Assembly: GCF_014284195.1 (NCBI RefSeq) | Contig: NZ_JACOGC010000001.1 | Coordinates: 124,001-188,000 of the forward strand | Origin: Cognatundibacterium griseum | GTDB taxonomy: Bacteria > Pseudomonadota > Gammaproteobacteria > Burkholderiales > Burkholderiaceae_D | DNA: 64,000 nt | Direction of reading: 5' to 3' | Shown: piece after piece, positions 47,054-55,910 of the stretch | Layout: each line of letters starts with the position of its first letter | How positions within the stretch are numbered: the first letter of the stretch is position 1 | Notes under the pieces: model-generated | Databases searched by the model: none | The model's input: only the letters and a program-made list of their open reading frames with translations | Told to the model about the DNA's origin: nothing | Made by a program: the position numbers and the translations under genes

Positions 47054-48250
47054 TTAGAGACTGTTCAATGACCGTCGCATGAATTTACGTCCTGTCCGTT
47101 TTTTAAGCCAAATCCAGAATCCCGTCAGGCTGAAGCCAAAGACTGCCAATCCCAGCACGCTGACCAGCACGCGCCCGCCAGTGCCCAGAATACGACCGGA
47201 ATGCAAAGGGAATTGGGTTTGCATGAATAAATCGCCGGTGCTGCCTTGACCGGCGATTTCCGCACCGACTACCTCACCGCTGAGTGCATCCAGATATAGC
47301 CAGCTATTCCCGAATGGTCCCTGACCATGATCCTGACCGGGTGAGAAAAAACCAACGCCGTAAGCTTGTTGCGCCGTCATCCAAAAAATACCGCCTACCG
47401 GCAGCGACCAGCCGCGCCGTGCAGCTTCAGCTTGCGCCAACTCGACAGCGCGGCCCATGCTGAGTGGTTGCGCCGTATTGGCAGGAAATGACGGCAATGC
47501 TCGTTGCTCAGCAATGCGCGGTGTGAGCGGTGAAAACCAGTTCACCAAAGGGCGCATTACCTGTGCATTCAGATTCATCGACACCGATGTCAATGCCAGC
47601 ACCAGCAACAGTCCCCATAGCCAGACACCACCGGAACGATGCAGATCAAACACGAGCTTGTAGCTACCGGATTGCCAGCGGAAAGCCAGCGATTTACGCC
47701 ACTGTCGCCAATGAGGGAAAGCCAGCCATAAAGCGATAAAACAATCCAGACTCCACACTATTCCCGTCAGCCCCATCAGCCAGATACCGGTATCGAAGCC
47801 ACCCATTTCGGGCAGATGCAGACTGTAATGCAGCCGGTACACAAATGGCAGCAAATGCAGACGATCTATCTGCAACGCACCCCAGATACGTCGCGCCTGT
47901 ATGTCGCCGCTATACGGATTGACGGCTATCTGGTTGTAGCCCAGCGGCCGCGCCGGATCGGCCGGATCGACGAACATGATGTTGCTGTGTCCGGGTTCGG
48001 CCGCCTGCGAGACATAACGCACATGCAGATCCGGATGCCGCTGCATGATTATGTCAGCCAGTTCGGCCCCGCTCAGAATACGCTGATGAGCGACCGCCGC
48101 ACTCCGGTAAAATCCGGGATTGAGCCAGGCGTCGATTTCATGATCCCAGGCAATGACGGCGCCTGTCAGTCCGGCAATCGCGAGAAACAAGGCGGCACCC
48201 AGGCCGAACCAGCGATGCAGCCTGACCAGCCACGGGCGCAACGCCGGCAT
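47054..48250 (-). CDS. PepSY-domain membrane protein
   Basis: This 398-residue inner-membrane protein of the PepSY_TM family has about four membrane helices (first at about 15-35; others about 150-175, 205-230 and 360-385). PepSY-type extracytoplasmic regions lie between them. Histidines such as LHRWFG and RLHYSLHLP are placed as in family members thought to bind haem and act as iron reductases beside siderophore receptors. It lies one base after the TonB receptor gene on the same strand, in a common iron-uptake arrangement, and is probably co-transcribed with it under Fur. Reduction of ferric siderophore is an inference from family context. Confidence 0.85.
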   Translation of the reverse strand: MPALRPWLVRLHRWFGLGAALFLAIAGLTGAVIAWDHEIDAWLNPGFYRSAAVAHQRILSGAELADIIMQRHPDLHVRYVSQAAEPGHSNIMFVDPADPARPLGYNQIAVNPYSGDIQARRIWGALQIDRLHLLPFVYRLHYSLHLPEMGGFDTGIWLMGLTGIVWSLDCFIALWLAFPHWRQWRKSLAFRWQSGSYKLVFDLHRSGGVWLWGLLLVLALTSVSMNLNAQVMRPLVNWFSPLTPRIAEQRALPSFPANTAQPLSMGRAVELAQAEAARRGWSLPVGGIFWMTAQQAYGVGFFSPGQDHGQGPFGNSWLYLDALSGEVVGAEIAGQGSTGDLFMQTQFPLHSGRILGTGGRVLVSVLGLAVFGFSLTGFWIWLKKRTGRKFMRRSLNSL

Positions 48251-48251
48251 C

Positions 48252-50396
48252 TCAGTATCTCCAGTTCAGCGTCACGCTGGCATGACGTGGTGCGCCGTAA
48301 TACGCCTGGCTCCAGTAAAGGCTGGTCAGGTATTTCTGGTTACCCAGATTACTCAGATTGAAGGTCAGGCTGGTGCGTTCATCCAGATCGTAATGCAGCA
48401 TCGCATCAACCCGCGCGTATGAAGACTGGCGCGTCACCACGCCGCCACCCTGATCGCGCCAGATGGCACTTTGCCAGTTGATGCCGGCCCCCACGCGCAA
48501 ACCGGGCACCGCTGACACACGGTAGCTGGCAGCCGCGCGGATCAGCTGGCGCGGCAGATAGGTTTTGGCCTCGCTGCCATCCGGATTTTCCAGCTGCATC
48601 CAGGTATAGCCGGCGCTCAGTTGCAGGTTGCTGCTCAGTTGACCATTCAGTTCTAATTCAACACCGCGCGAAAGCGTATCAATCCCGCGGTAGTAAGTGC
48701 GGTTGGCGATCATGCCGGCCTGTTCGGCCGCATTGTCCTGACGAATGGAAAATACCGCCGCTGACACTTGCAGACGTTTATCCAACAGTTCGCCCTTGAT
48801 GCCGGCTTCACCGGCTTTGCCCAGTAATGGTGCCAGCATGCGTCCGCTGATGTCGGTCTGATTTTGCGGCGTGAAGATGCCGGTGTAGCTGGCATAAGCT
48901 GACCAATGCGGCGTGAGGTCGTACACCAGCCCGGTGTAAGGTGTGCTGCGCGTCGCTGATTTGTTCTGACTGACGCCATAAGCCATGCCATTGGATTCTG
49001 CATGTGTTGTATTCCAGCCGAGTAACCATTTCAGATCGTCTCGCAGATTGAAACGGCTGACGGCGTACAGAGTCTGGCGCTTGTCGAGATAATGGCTGCC
49101 GTCGGTGGAAGTATCGAAAGCCGGCATGGGATAGCTGCCGTCCAGCACCGTCTGCAGCGGCATAGGCGTGCCTATGCCGCGACCATAATGTGAGAGATCG
49201 TCAAGTACCGAGCGCGACCACGACACGCCTGCAGCAAGATCGTGACGGCGACCTGCCAGCATGAAATTTCCGCTGATCGTCCAGTCCAGCAATTGCTGAT
49301 GATTATGCGCGTCATACAGCGACGGATAGCTGAACAAACCGCTGCCGCTGCGCCGATCCGGTGTGCCGTACACGTACAACAGGCGGCCGTCGGTGCTCAC
49401 CGTATTGTCGCTGTATGCGAAACGGGTTTGCCAGTCGCCGGAAAAATCATGCGTGTAATCGATAAAGGTCTGCTGCGTGTCGGTTACCCAGCGCGACCAG
49501 CCGGCTGATGTGCTGGCCGACACATCAAAGTTGACCGGACTGCCGTCGCTGAAATACAGCGGCAATGCACCCCACATGCCGCCCTTACCTGCACTGCGCT
49601 GATATACATTGCCGATGCTGATGCGATTCTGCGCATCGGGCCGGAATTCCAGGACGCCGTAAGCGACGTCTTTGGAAGGCTGGTAGCGGCTCAGATAAGA
49701 ATCACCTTCCTGATGCGCCAGCACCACCCGGCCGGCAACGGTGTTGCTGTCGTTCAGACTGGAAGAAATATCGGCATCGATGCGTCGCGTATTCCACGAA
49801 CCCAGCGTCAGCGCAGCCGATGCGCGCAGTGCATTGGTTGGACGCTTACGGATGAAGTTCACCGTGGCGGACGGATTACCGGTCGGCGACATCAGCCCGT
49901 TGGCGCCGCGCACGATGTCGATGCGTCCGTACAGTGCGGTATCCAGATCGCCGTACACATTGCCGAACACGAAGGGAATGCCGAGCCCGTCGTATTGAAA
50001 GTTGGTGATGTCGTAACCGCGTGCGGTGTAATAAATGCGATCGCTTTCGACTTTTTCCACCGTCACTCCGGTGGTACCGGCCAGCGCCTCGTTCACGCTG
50101 GACAGATGAAAATCGTCGAGCCGTTCGCGCGTCAGCACACTGACCGATTGCGGCGTTTCGCGCAGACTCAGGTCGAGCCGGGTGGCGGAGCCGCTGTTGC
50201 GTTCGGCATAGCTGCCTGTTTTTTGCGTGGCACCGGTAATGACCACTTCTACTGGAGACGCTGCATCCATGCTCGTGACGGTCGTGGCGGATGCCGCGCT
50301 CCAACTGCCCATACCAAGCAGACACGGCAATAATAAGCGGCCATGCAGGCCGGAAGGAATGCGTGCCTGACGCATTCCGTGATAAGTAAATTTCAT
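48252..50396 (-). CDS. TonB-dependent siderophore receptor
   Basis: This 714-residue outer-membrane receptor has a signal peptide (LLLPCLLGMGSWSAASA) and a TonB-box-like region (SPVEVVITGATQKTGSY). A plug domain with RLDLSLRETPQSVSVLTRERLDD, typical of siderophore receptors, is followed by a beta-barrel. Near the C-terminus are YTGIFTPQNQTDISGRMLAPLLGKAGEAGIKGEL and the final Y residue, both usual for the FhuE/FpvA-like group. The ligand cannot be named. A Fur box lies upstream and a PepSY gene directly downstream. Confidence 0.92.
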   Translation of the reverse strand: MKFTYHGMRQARIPSGLHGRLLLPCLLGMGSWSAASATTVTSMDAASPVEVVITGATQKTGSYAERNSGSATRLDLSLRETPQSVSVLTRERLDDFHLSSVNEALAGTTGVTVEKVESDRIYYTARGYDITNFQYDGLGIPFVFGNVYGDLDTALYGRIDIVRGANGLMSPTGNPSATVNFIRKRPTNALRASAALTLGSWNTRRIDADISSSLNDSNTVAGRVVLAHQEGDSYLSRYQPSKDVAYGVLEFRPDAQNRISIGNVYQRSAGKGGMWGALPLYFSDGSPVNFDVSASTSAGWSRWVTDTQQTFIDYTHDFSGDWQTRFAYSDNTVSTDGRLLYVYGTPDRRSGSGLFSYPSLYDAHNHQQLLDWTISGNFMLAGRRHDLAAGVSWSRSVLDDLSHYGRGIGTPMPLQTVLDGSYPMPAFDTSTDGSHYLDKRQTLYAVSRFNLRDDLKWLLGWNTTHAESNGMAYGVSQNKSATRSTPYTGLVYDLTPHWSAYASYTGIFTPQNQTDISGRMLAPLLGKAGEAGIKGELLDKRLQVSAAVFSIRQDNAAEQAGMIANRTYYRGIDTLSRGVELELNGQLSSNLQLSAGYTWMQLENPDGSEAKTYLPRQLIRAAASYRVSAVPGLRVGAGINWQSAIWRDQGGGVVTRQSSYARVDAMLHYDLDERTSLTFNLSNLGNQKYLTSLYWSQAYYGAPRHASVTLNWRY

Positions 50397-50565
50397 TGAG
50401 ACTCCAGTCAGACGAATACAAAGGTTCTGTTTTCCCGTGGCTGGAACGAGGCTGGCTGAAGTGAACAGAGAAAGGATTGCATGGCGGACAGTCGGCTAAG
50501 TCTTTTGCCGCTTACCAGCGAACATGGCCGGTGAAGTTTTCAAACTGCCGCAGATGAATTATAAA

Positions 50566-50580
50566 TGAGAATTGTTATCA
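50566..50580. promoter_or_regulatory. Fur box upstream of siderophore receptor
   Basis: TGAGAATTGTTATCA fits the 7-1-7 Fur motif TGATAAT-N-ATTATCA at 12 of 14 defined positions. It lies about 170 bases before the siderophore receptor start. Confidence 0.7.
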
Positions 50581-51155
50581 TTTGTGATGGCCTGGAAATT
50601 TTTGAGAATCACTGTCTGTGATACAAAAAGTCACATAAAAATGACTAATACAGACCACAACAATGTCCCATGATATTTGCAGCAAACACGCAACGACCAG
50701 AGTATAAAAATAATGATTTATTGACTTGCCTTGTGGAAATATGACTGATTCGCAACAGAAATTCCGTGATTAATCGTGGTTTTTTTACAAAATGATGCAA
50801 ATATATATTTGCCTCAAAATGGTGCGCAAAGAACTTTTTTTATTAAGAAGTGGATTTTTTGTTGGAAAATAATTTTCATAAAATGAAAATTAAAAGAATC
50901 AATCTTTGGTATTTAGATAAACAAAAATAGATTATTTCGCTAAATAGACCGCATCGAAAAATAAAATGCAGCCCTAATAAAAAGAGAATTTTATAAATAG
51001 TTTTATATTGCTTTGCACAAAAGAAGGGCGATCTTTAAGAGGCGGAAACGGGGGCAAAAACTTGTGTTGTTTTTTAGGGAAATTTGAAAAAACCTTCATT
51101 GACACTACCTCTGTCTGGATGGTTCCATGGCGATTAATATTTTTTGGCGAATAAA

Positions 51156-51198
51156 TTTACATGAATAAGTTCAGTGAGAAGAACTTATTTACATGAAT
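51156..51198. repeat. Inverted and direct repeats in the receptor leader
   Basis: AATAAGTTC (51164-51172) and GAACTTATT (51181-51189) are perfect inverted repeats with an 8-base spacer. TTTACATGAAT occurs twice (51156-51166 and 51188-51198), framing the hairpin. The set lies about 200 bases before the Oar-like receptor start. Confidence 0.7.
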
Positions 51199-51404
51199 CA
51201 AATAATAAGCATTGCATCAATGTCATAGACATTTGCCAAAAATATTTATCGAGGTGTTGGTCTATGTATGACCGCCGGTTGACTGAATGCAAGCTTTACA
51301 AAAAATTCAGAAATCAGGCTGTGATACACAAAACAAGCTGCAAAGAACCAGTCGCCGATTGTTTCGATGTTGCATTTTGTTGATTTGGATACTTAGGAAC
51401 TCAC

Positions 51405-54400
51405 ATGTCTAAAAAAAATCTTGTATTTAAAAAGACGCTGGTTGCCCGTGCATTGACACTGGCATTTGGTGTTGGTGTGGTCGGTTTTGGATATACGCCG
51501 GAAGTTATGGCGCAGTCCAATGCTGTTGGTACCGTGTATGGTAAAGTTTCTGTCGGTTCTGCAACTTCTGTTGTAATCAAGAATGCAGATACCAACCTGA
51601 CACGTAATGTTGCTGTAGATGCAACAGGAAAATTCCAGGCGACTGCGTTGCCAGCAGGTCACTACAAAGCAACTCTGATGAAAGATAGTGCCACTCTGGG
51701 TACGACAGAGTTCGACGTACTGGCAGGTCAGGGTGTGGAGGCCGATTTCGGCGCCGTGGCTTCTGGCGTTCAATCCGTTGAAGTGTCTGCACGCCGTACC
51801 CGTATCGACGTATCGAATGCGTCTAACGGTGCAACATTCACCGCCAAAGAACTGGCAAAAATCCCGGTTGCCCAGTCTGTTGCAGGTATTATTCAGCTGG
51901 CACCTAATACAACAAAAGCGGACTCCCGTTATGCTGGCGGCGCCAGTTTCGGCGGCGGTGGCGCATCTGAAAACTCCTATTACATCAACGGCTTCCCAGT
52001 CGTGAATCCGCTGACACAGCTTGGCTCTTCCGAATTGCCATTCGGTGCGATCGGCCAGGCGCAGATTCTGACAGGTGGTTTCGGTGCTGAATTCGGCCGT
52101 TCCGTTGGTGGTGTGATGAATATCACGACCAAGAGCGGTACCAATAACTGGGAAATGGGTGCGACTTTCAGTATCAACCCGAACGCACTGCGCTCCACTC
52201 CGCTGGATATCTATTATCCACGTACTGGCGCTCCGGAAAATGCCTCGACTGATGGCACATTGTATTTGCGCCGCAGCGGCAATACCGTGACTGAAAAGCG
52301 TCTGGGTGCATATGTCGGTGGTCCTATCATCCAGGACAAACTGTTCATGTTTGTTGCAGTGGAAGACACAAAAACCGATTCCAATTTTGTTAACAGCAGC
52401 ACAGCCAGCGCTTCTGTAGGTAAAAACGGTTACACCCAGCAAAGCGATGATGTTCAGCGCTACATGGGTAAATTTGACTGGAATATCACAGACGACCATC
52501 GTCTGGAGCTGACACTGATCGGCGACACACCGAAGTCTGACGTCAATCTGTCTGGCTATAACTATGCAACTGGCCAAAACAATGGCGTGGTAGTCAGCCG
52601 CGGTCATTATCAGAACGTGGATAACGTGACACCATCGACCGGTGCCAATATCCAGATGCTGAAATATACCGGTAATCTGACTTCCGACCTGACTTTGACA
52701 GCATTGGCTGGTAAGAGCACTTCCGAGCACAAAAACAGCTGGGACGGCTATGACGTCAGCCAGGCTTTGTATCAGGTCAGCGCACCTATTTCTGCCCGTG
52801 TGCCAGGTCTGACTTACACCAATCCACAAGCGTTGACCGGCTTCGTATTGCCAGCTGGCGCCAAGGATGAAGTGAAGTCCTTCCGTCTGGATCTGGAATA
52901 CAAGATCGGTCAGCACACAATCCGTGGTGGTCTGGACAGCAATAAGAATACCTCTCTGAATGCTGGTGATATGACAGCCGGTGGCGGTATCTGGACATAC
53001 TCCAAAACGAAAACACCGACAACCGGTATTACATTGACCGGTCAGCAAGGTGTGATCGTGGCAAACGGCGGTGGCTACGGTACACAGGGTTACTATGTCC
53101 GTAAGCAGATTTTCAGCGATGCAACGACTGCTTATTCCGACCAGACAGCGCAATACATCGAAGACCGTTATCAGGTGACTAAAGATATTTTGGTAACCGC
53201 AGGTCTGCGTAATGAAGGCTACAAAAACAAAAACGGTGACGGCGAAACCTTCCTGGAAATCAATCGTCAGCTCCAGCCACGTCTGTCTGCAGCATGGGAC
53301 GTAAACGGCGATTCTTCGACGAAGGTATTCGGTAGCTTGGGTCGTTACAGTGTGCCTATCCCGACTCACCTCGCTGTTCGTGGTGCCAGCCGCTCGACAT
53401 ACATCCGTCAATACTACACCTACACCGGTGTAGATCCAGTGACAGGTACGCCGACTGGTCTGAATCCAATTACAGGTATTCTGTCTCCGGACAACGAGTT
53501 TGGTCAGGCCAAGCTGGCAGCAACTGTTGCCGCTCTGGATATGAAGCCAAATATGCAGGATGAAATCACACTGGGTTTTGAAAAGGCATATTCTCCAAGC
53601 CTGAACTTCGGTGCGAAATTCACTTATCGTAAACTGCGTTCCACAATCGACGACTTCTGCGATCAGCGTCCGTTTGACAAGTGGGCAGCGGCACACAATG
53701 TGGATACATCCAACTGGGGCGGATTTAACTGCGCATCCTTCAATCCGGGTGAAGCCAACTCCTTCATGGTTGACTTTGCAAACACAGGTAAAAACCTGAC
53801 CCGTGTTGACCTGAGCGCGGCTGATCTGGGCTTCGAAAAAGCTGAACGTAACTACACAGCGTTCGACGTTTTCCTGGAGCATCCATATCGCAATGGCTGG
53901 TACGGCAAGATCAACTACACATGGTCCCGCAGCAAAGGTAACACTGAAGGTCAGACATTGTCGGACGTAGCTCAGACTGACGTTTCTGCGACTCAGACAT
54001 GGGATCACTACGAGATCATGCAATTTGCAAACGGTTTGCTGCCTAACGACCGTACTCATCAGATCAAAGCATTCGGTTTCTATGATCTGAACAAAGAGTG
54101 GACAATCGGTGCGAATCTGTTGCTGGCAGCCGGCCGTCCGAAGAACTGCCTGGGTACATACCCACAAGCATTGCAAAACAATGATCCAGGCTTCCCTGAC
54201 TACGGTTCTGCTTACCACTACTGCAATGAATTGCCATCGCCACGTGGTTCTGTCGGTAATCTGCCATGGGACTTCAAAGTTGACATGAACCTGGCATACA
54301 AACCAGAAGCACTGAAAGGTGTAGCGTTCAAGATTGACGTGTTTAACCTGTTTAACAAACAGACTATCCAGACAATCGATGAAACTTACAACTTGGATGC

Positions 54401-54491
54401 AACAACTGTTTCTCCAACTTATGGCCGCACGATCTCTTACACTGCACCACGCAATGTACGACTGGCTGTGGAATACAACCACAAGTTCTGA
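51405..54491 (+). CDS. Oar-like TonB-dependent outer-membrane receptor
   Basis: This very large receptor (1028 residues) has a signal peptide (LTLAFGVGVVGFGYTPEVMA). An N-terminal carboxypeptidase-regulatory-like beta domain (about 40-115), a plug domain (about 115-245; NSYYINGFPVVNPLT, GGFGAEFGRSVGGVMNITTKSG) and a long beta-barrel ending in KF follow. This order is that of Oar-like receptors, often linked with peptide, protein or polymer uptake. It stands alone with a strong terminator. Its codon choice (CCA for Pro, ACA for Thr, GGT, CGT) is like that of the atp genes and unlike its GC-rich neighbours, which suggests very high expression. A stop-free frame on the other strand is a by-product of this bias. 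Confidence 0.9.
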   Translation: MSKKNLVFKKTLVARALTLAFGVGVVGFGYTPEVMAQSNAVGTVYGKVSVGSATSVVIKNADTNLTRNVAVDATGKFQATALPAGHYKATLMKDSATLGTTEFDVLAGQGVEADFGAVASGVQSVEVSARRTRIDVSNASNGATFTAKELAKIPVAQSVAGIIQLAPNTTKADSRYAGGASFGGGGASENSYYINGFPVVNPLTQLGSSELPFGAIGQAQILTGGFGAEFGRSVGGVMNITTKSGTNNWEMGATFSINPNALRSTPLDIYYPRTGAPENASTDGTLYLRRSGNTVTEKRLGAYVGGPIIQDKLFMFVAVEDTKTDSNFVNSSTASASVGKNGYTQQSDDVQRYMGKFDWNITDDHRLELTLIGDTPKSDVNLSGYNYATGQNNGVVVSRGHYQNVDNVTPSTGANIQMLKYTGNLTSDLTLTALAGKSTSEHKNSWDGYDVSQALYQVSAPISARVPGLTYTNPQALTGFVLPAGAKDEVKSFRLDLEYKIGQHTIRGGLDSNKNTSLNAGDMTAGGGIWTYSKTKTPTTGITLTGQQGVIVANGGGYGTQGYYVRKQIFSDATTAYSDQTAQYIEDRYQVTKDILVTAGLRNEGYKNKNGDGETFLEINRQLQPRLSAAWDVNGDSSTKVFGSLGRYSVPIPTHLAVRGASRSTYIRQYYTYTGVDPVTGTPTGLNPITGILSPDNEFGQAKLAATVAALDMKPNMQDEITLGFEKAYSPSLNFGAKFTYRKLRSTIDDFCDQRPFDKWAAAHNVDTSNWGGFNCASFNPGEANSFMVDFANTGKNLTRVDLSAADLGFEKAERNYTAFDVFLEHPYRNGWYGKINYTWSRSKGNTEGQTLSDVAQTDVSATQTWDHYEIMQFANGLLPNDRTHQIKAFGFYDLNKEWTIGANLLLAAGRPKNCLGTYPQALQNNDPGFPDYGSAYHYCNELPSPRGSVGNLPWDFKVDMNLAYKPEALKGVAFKIDVFNLFNKQTIQTIDETYNLDATTVSPTYGRTISYTAPRNVRLAVEYNHKF

Positions 54492-54539
54492 TCGGTTGTG
54501 TAAGGAAAGTCAGGGTATCAAGTGCCCTGACTGGACTGA

Positions 54540-54573
54540 TAAAAAAAGCCCGGAAATTTCCGGGCTTTTTTTA
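54540..54573. terminator. Bidirectional terminator
   Basis: AAAAAAAGCCCGG and CCGGGCTTTTTTT form a long perfect stem around an A/T-rich loop, between the convergent Oar-like and guanine deaminase genes. Confidence 0.93.
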
Positions 54574-54580
54574 TGACTGA

Positions 54581-55888
54581 TTAACCGGTGTTTTTATGCC
54601 GGATTACCGGTTTGCCCGCAGCATAAGTCAGGGCAATACACCGGTCATCCCCCAGCATCGCCAGTACGAATAATTGTTCTTCCAGTGAGTTCAGATGCTG
54701 GCTGCGGCGCTGGAGTAAAGGTGTTGCCTGCGGGTCGATCACGATGAAGTCGGCTTCGTTGCCGGGAGTGAAACTGCCGATCGTATTTTCCAGCTGCATG
54801 GCGCGTGCTGCACCTGAAGTCGCCAGATAGAACATGGATGCAGCGGGCAGGTAATGGCCTCCCATACGGGCGATTTTGTATGTTTCATTCATTGTCTGGA
54901 GCATGGAAAAGGATGTGCCGCCGCCGACGTCGGTGGCGATGGACAGCGGGATTTTCGCTGCGATGGTGGGTTCAAAATGAAACAGACCGCTGCCCAGAAA
55001 CAGATTGGAAGTCGGGCACAGTGCGATGGCGGATTGGGTTTCTGCCATGCGCTGCCGGTCAGTTTCGTCCAGCCAGATGCAATGTGCATACATGGCTCGG
55101 GGTCGCATCAGGCCGCACTGGTCGTAGATATCGAGATAGCTGCGCGCTTTGGGAAACAGCGAACGTGCCCAGTGACATTCGTCTTTATTTTCCGCCACGT
55201 GGGTCTGGATAAATGTGTCGGGATACTGGTTGGCCAGTTCACCTGCCAGTGCCAGCTGCCGTTCGCTGGAGGTCGGTGCGAAGCGCGGGGTGATCGCATA
55301 CAGCTGACGGCCGCGTCCGTGCCATTTCCGGATCAGCGCTTCGCTGTCGCGGGCACCGGTTTCTGCCGTATCTTGCAAAAAATCCGGGCAATGCCGGTCC
55401 ATCATTACCTTGCCTGCCACCATGCGCAGATTTCTTTGTTCGCTCTGGGTAAATAAGGCATCGGCAGATTCCGGATGGACTGTGCCGTACACCATGGCGG
55501 TGGTGGTGCCGTTGCGCAGCAGTTCATCCAGAAAAAAGCCGGCCACTTCATGCGCATGCGCGCTGTCCTGAAACCGGCGTTCGGTCGGAAAGGTGTAGGT
55601 CTCCAGCCACGGCAGCAGGCCGGGGGCAGGGGAGGCGATCATGTCGGTTTGCGGGTAATGCACATGGGTGTCGATGAACCCCGGACAGAGGATTTTTCCG
55701 GGCCAGTGGCTGACGGTCAATTCAGGTGGCAGCTGTGTTTTGAGCAGGTGGTAGTCGCCCGCGGCAGCGATTTTTTCACCGCTGAGCAGTAATAGTCCGT
55801 CGCTGTGCCAGCGCATGGCATCGGGATTGCAGGCGGGGTCATCCGTGAAATACAGGATGCTGGCGCGGAAGGCGGCGGTAATGGTCAT
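54581..55888 (-). CDS. guaD: Guanine deaminase
   Basis: GuaD converts guanine to xanthine and ammonia, the step before xanthine dehydrogenase. The 435-residue protein is a zinc amidohydrolase with PGFIDTHVHYPQ (His75, His77), THVAENKDE, YAHCIWL and ATDVGGGTSFSML supplying metal and catalytic residues. It lies 22 bases after xdhB on the same strand, consistent with an xdhA-xdhB-guaD operon for purine breakdown. Confidence 0.95.
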   Translation of the reverse strand: MTITAAFRASILYFTDDPACNPDAMRWHSDGLLLLSGEKIAAAGDYHLLKTQLPPELTVSHWPGKILCPGFIDTHVHYPQTDMIASPAPGLLPWLETYTFPTERRFQDSAHAHEVAGFFLDELLRNGTTTAMVYGTVHPESADALFTQSEQRNLRMVAGKVMMDRHCPDFLQDTAETGARDSEALIRKWHGRGRQLYAITPRFAPTSSERQLALAGELANQYPDTFIQTHVAENKDECHWARSLFPKARSYLDIYDQCGLMRPRAMYAHCIWLDETDRQRMAETQSAIALCPTSNLFLGSGLFHFEPTIAAKIPLSIATDVGGGTSFSMLQTMNETYKIARMGGHYLPAASMFYLATSGAARAMQLENTIGSFTPGNEADFIVIDPQATPLLQRRSQHLNSLEEQLFVLAMLGDDRCIALTYAAGKPVIRHKNTG

Positions 55889-55910
55889 AAGGCGTGTATT
55901 GTTTCAGAGT

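Larger units (their letters stand above)
50397..51404. other. Long AT-rich region between two receptor genes
   Basis: About 1 kb separates two divergent TonB-receptor genes. No gene is supported; one 69-codon frame (51174-51383) lacks recognisable content. The region holds a Fur box near 50566 and an AT-rich block at about 50620-51010. It also holds a repeat cluster at 51156-51198 and probably promoter and leader sequences of the Oar-like receptor. Confidence 0.6.

Noticed and set aside
51174-51383. 69-codon frame before the Oar-like gene
   Set aside because: It overlaps the repeat cluster in the leader and has an unusual, Cys-rich composition with no recognisable motif.
51393-54482. Stop-free frame of over 1000 codons on the minus strand opposite the Oar-like gene
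   Set aside because: It is an antisense by-product of strong codon bias. Its translation is rich in Cys, His, Thr and Trp, shows no domain and has no ribosome binding site.
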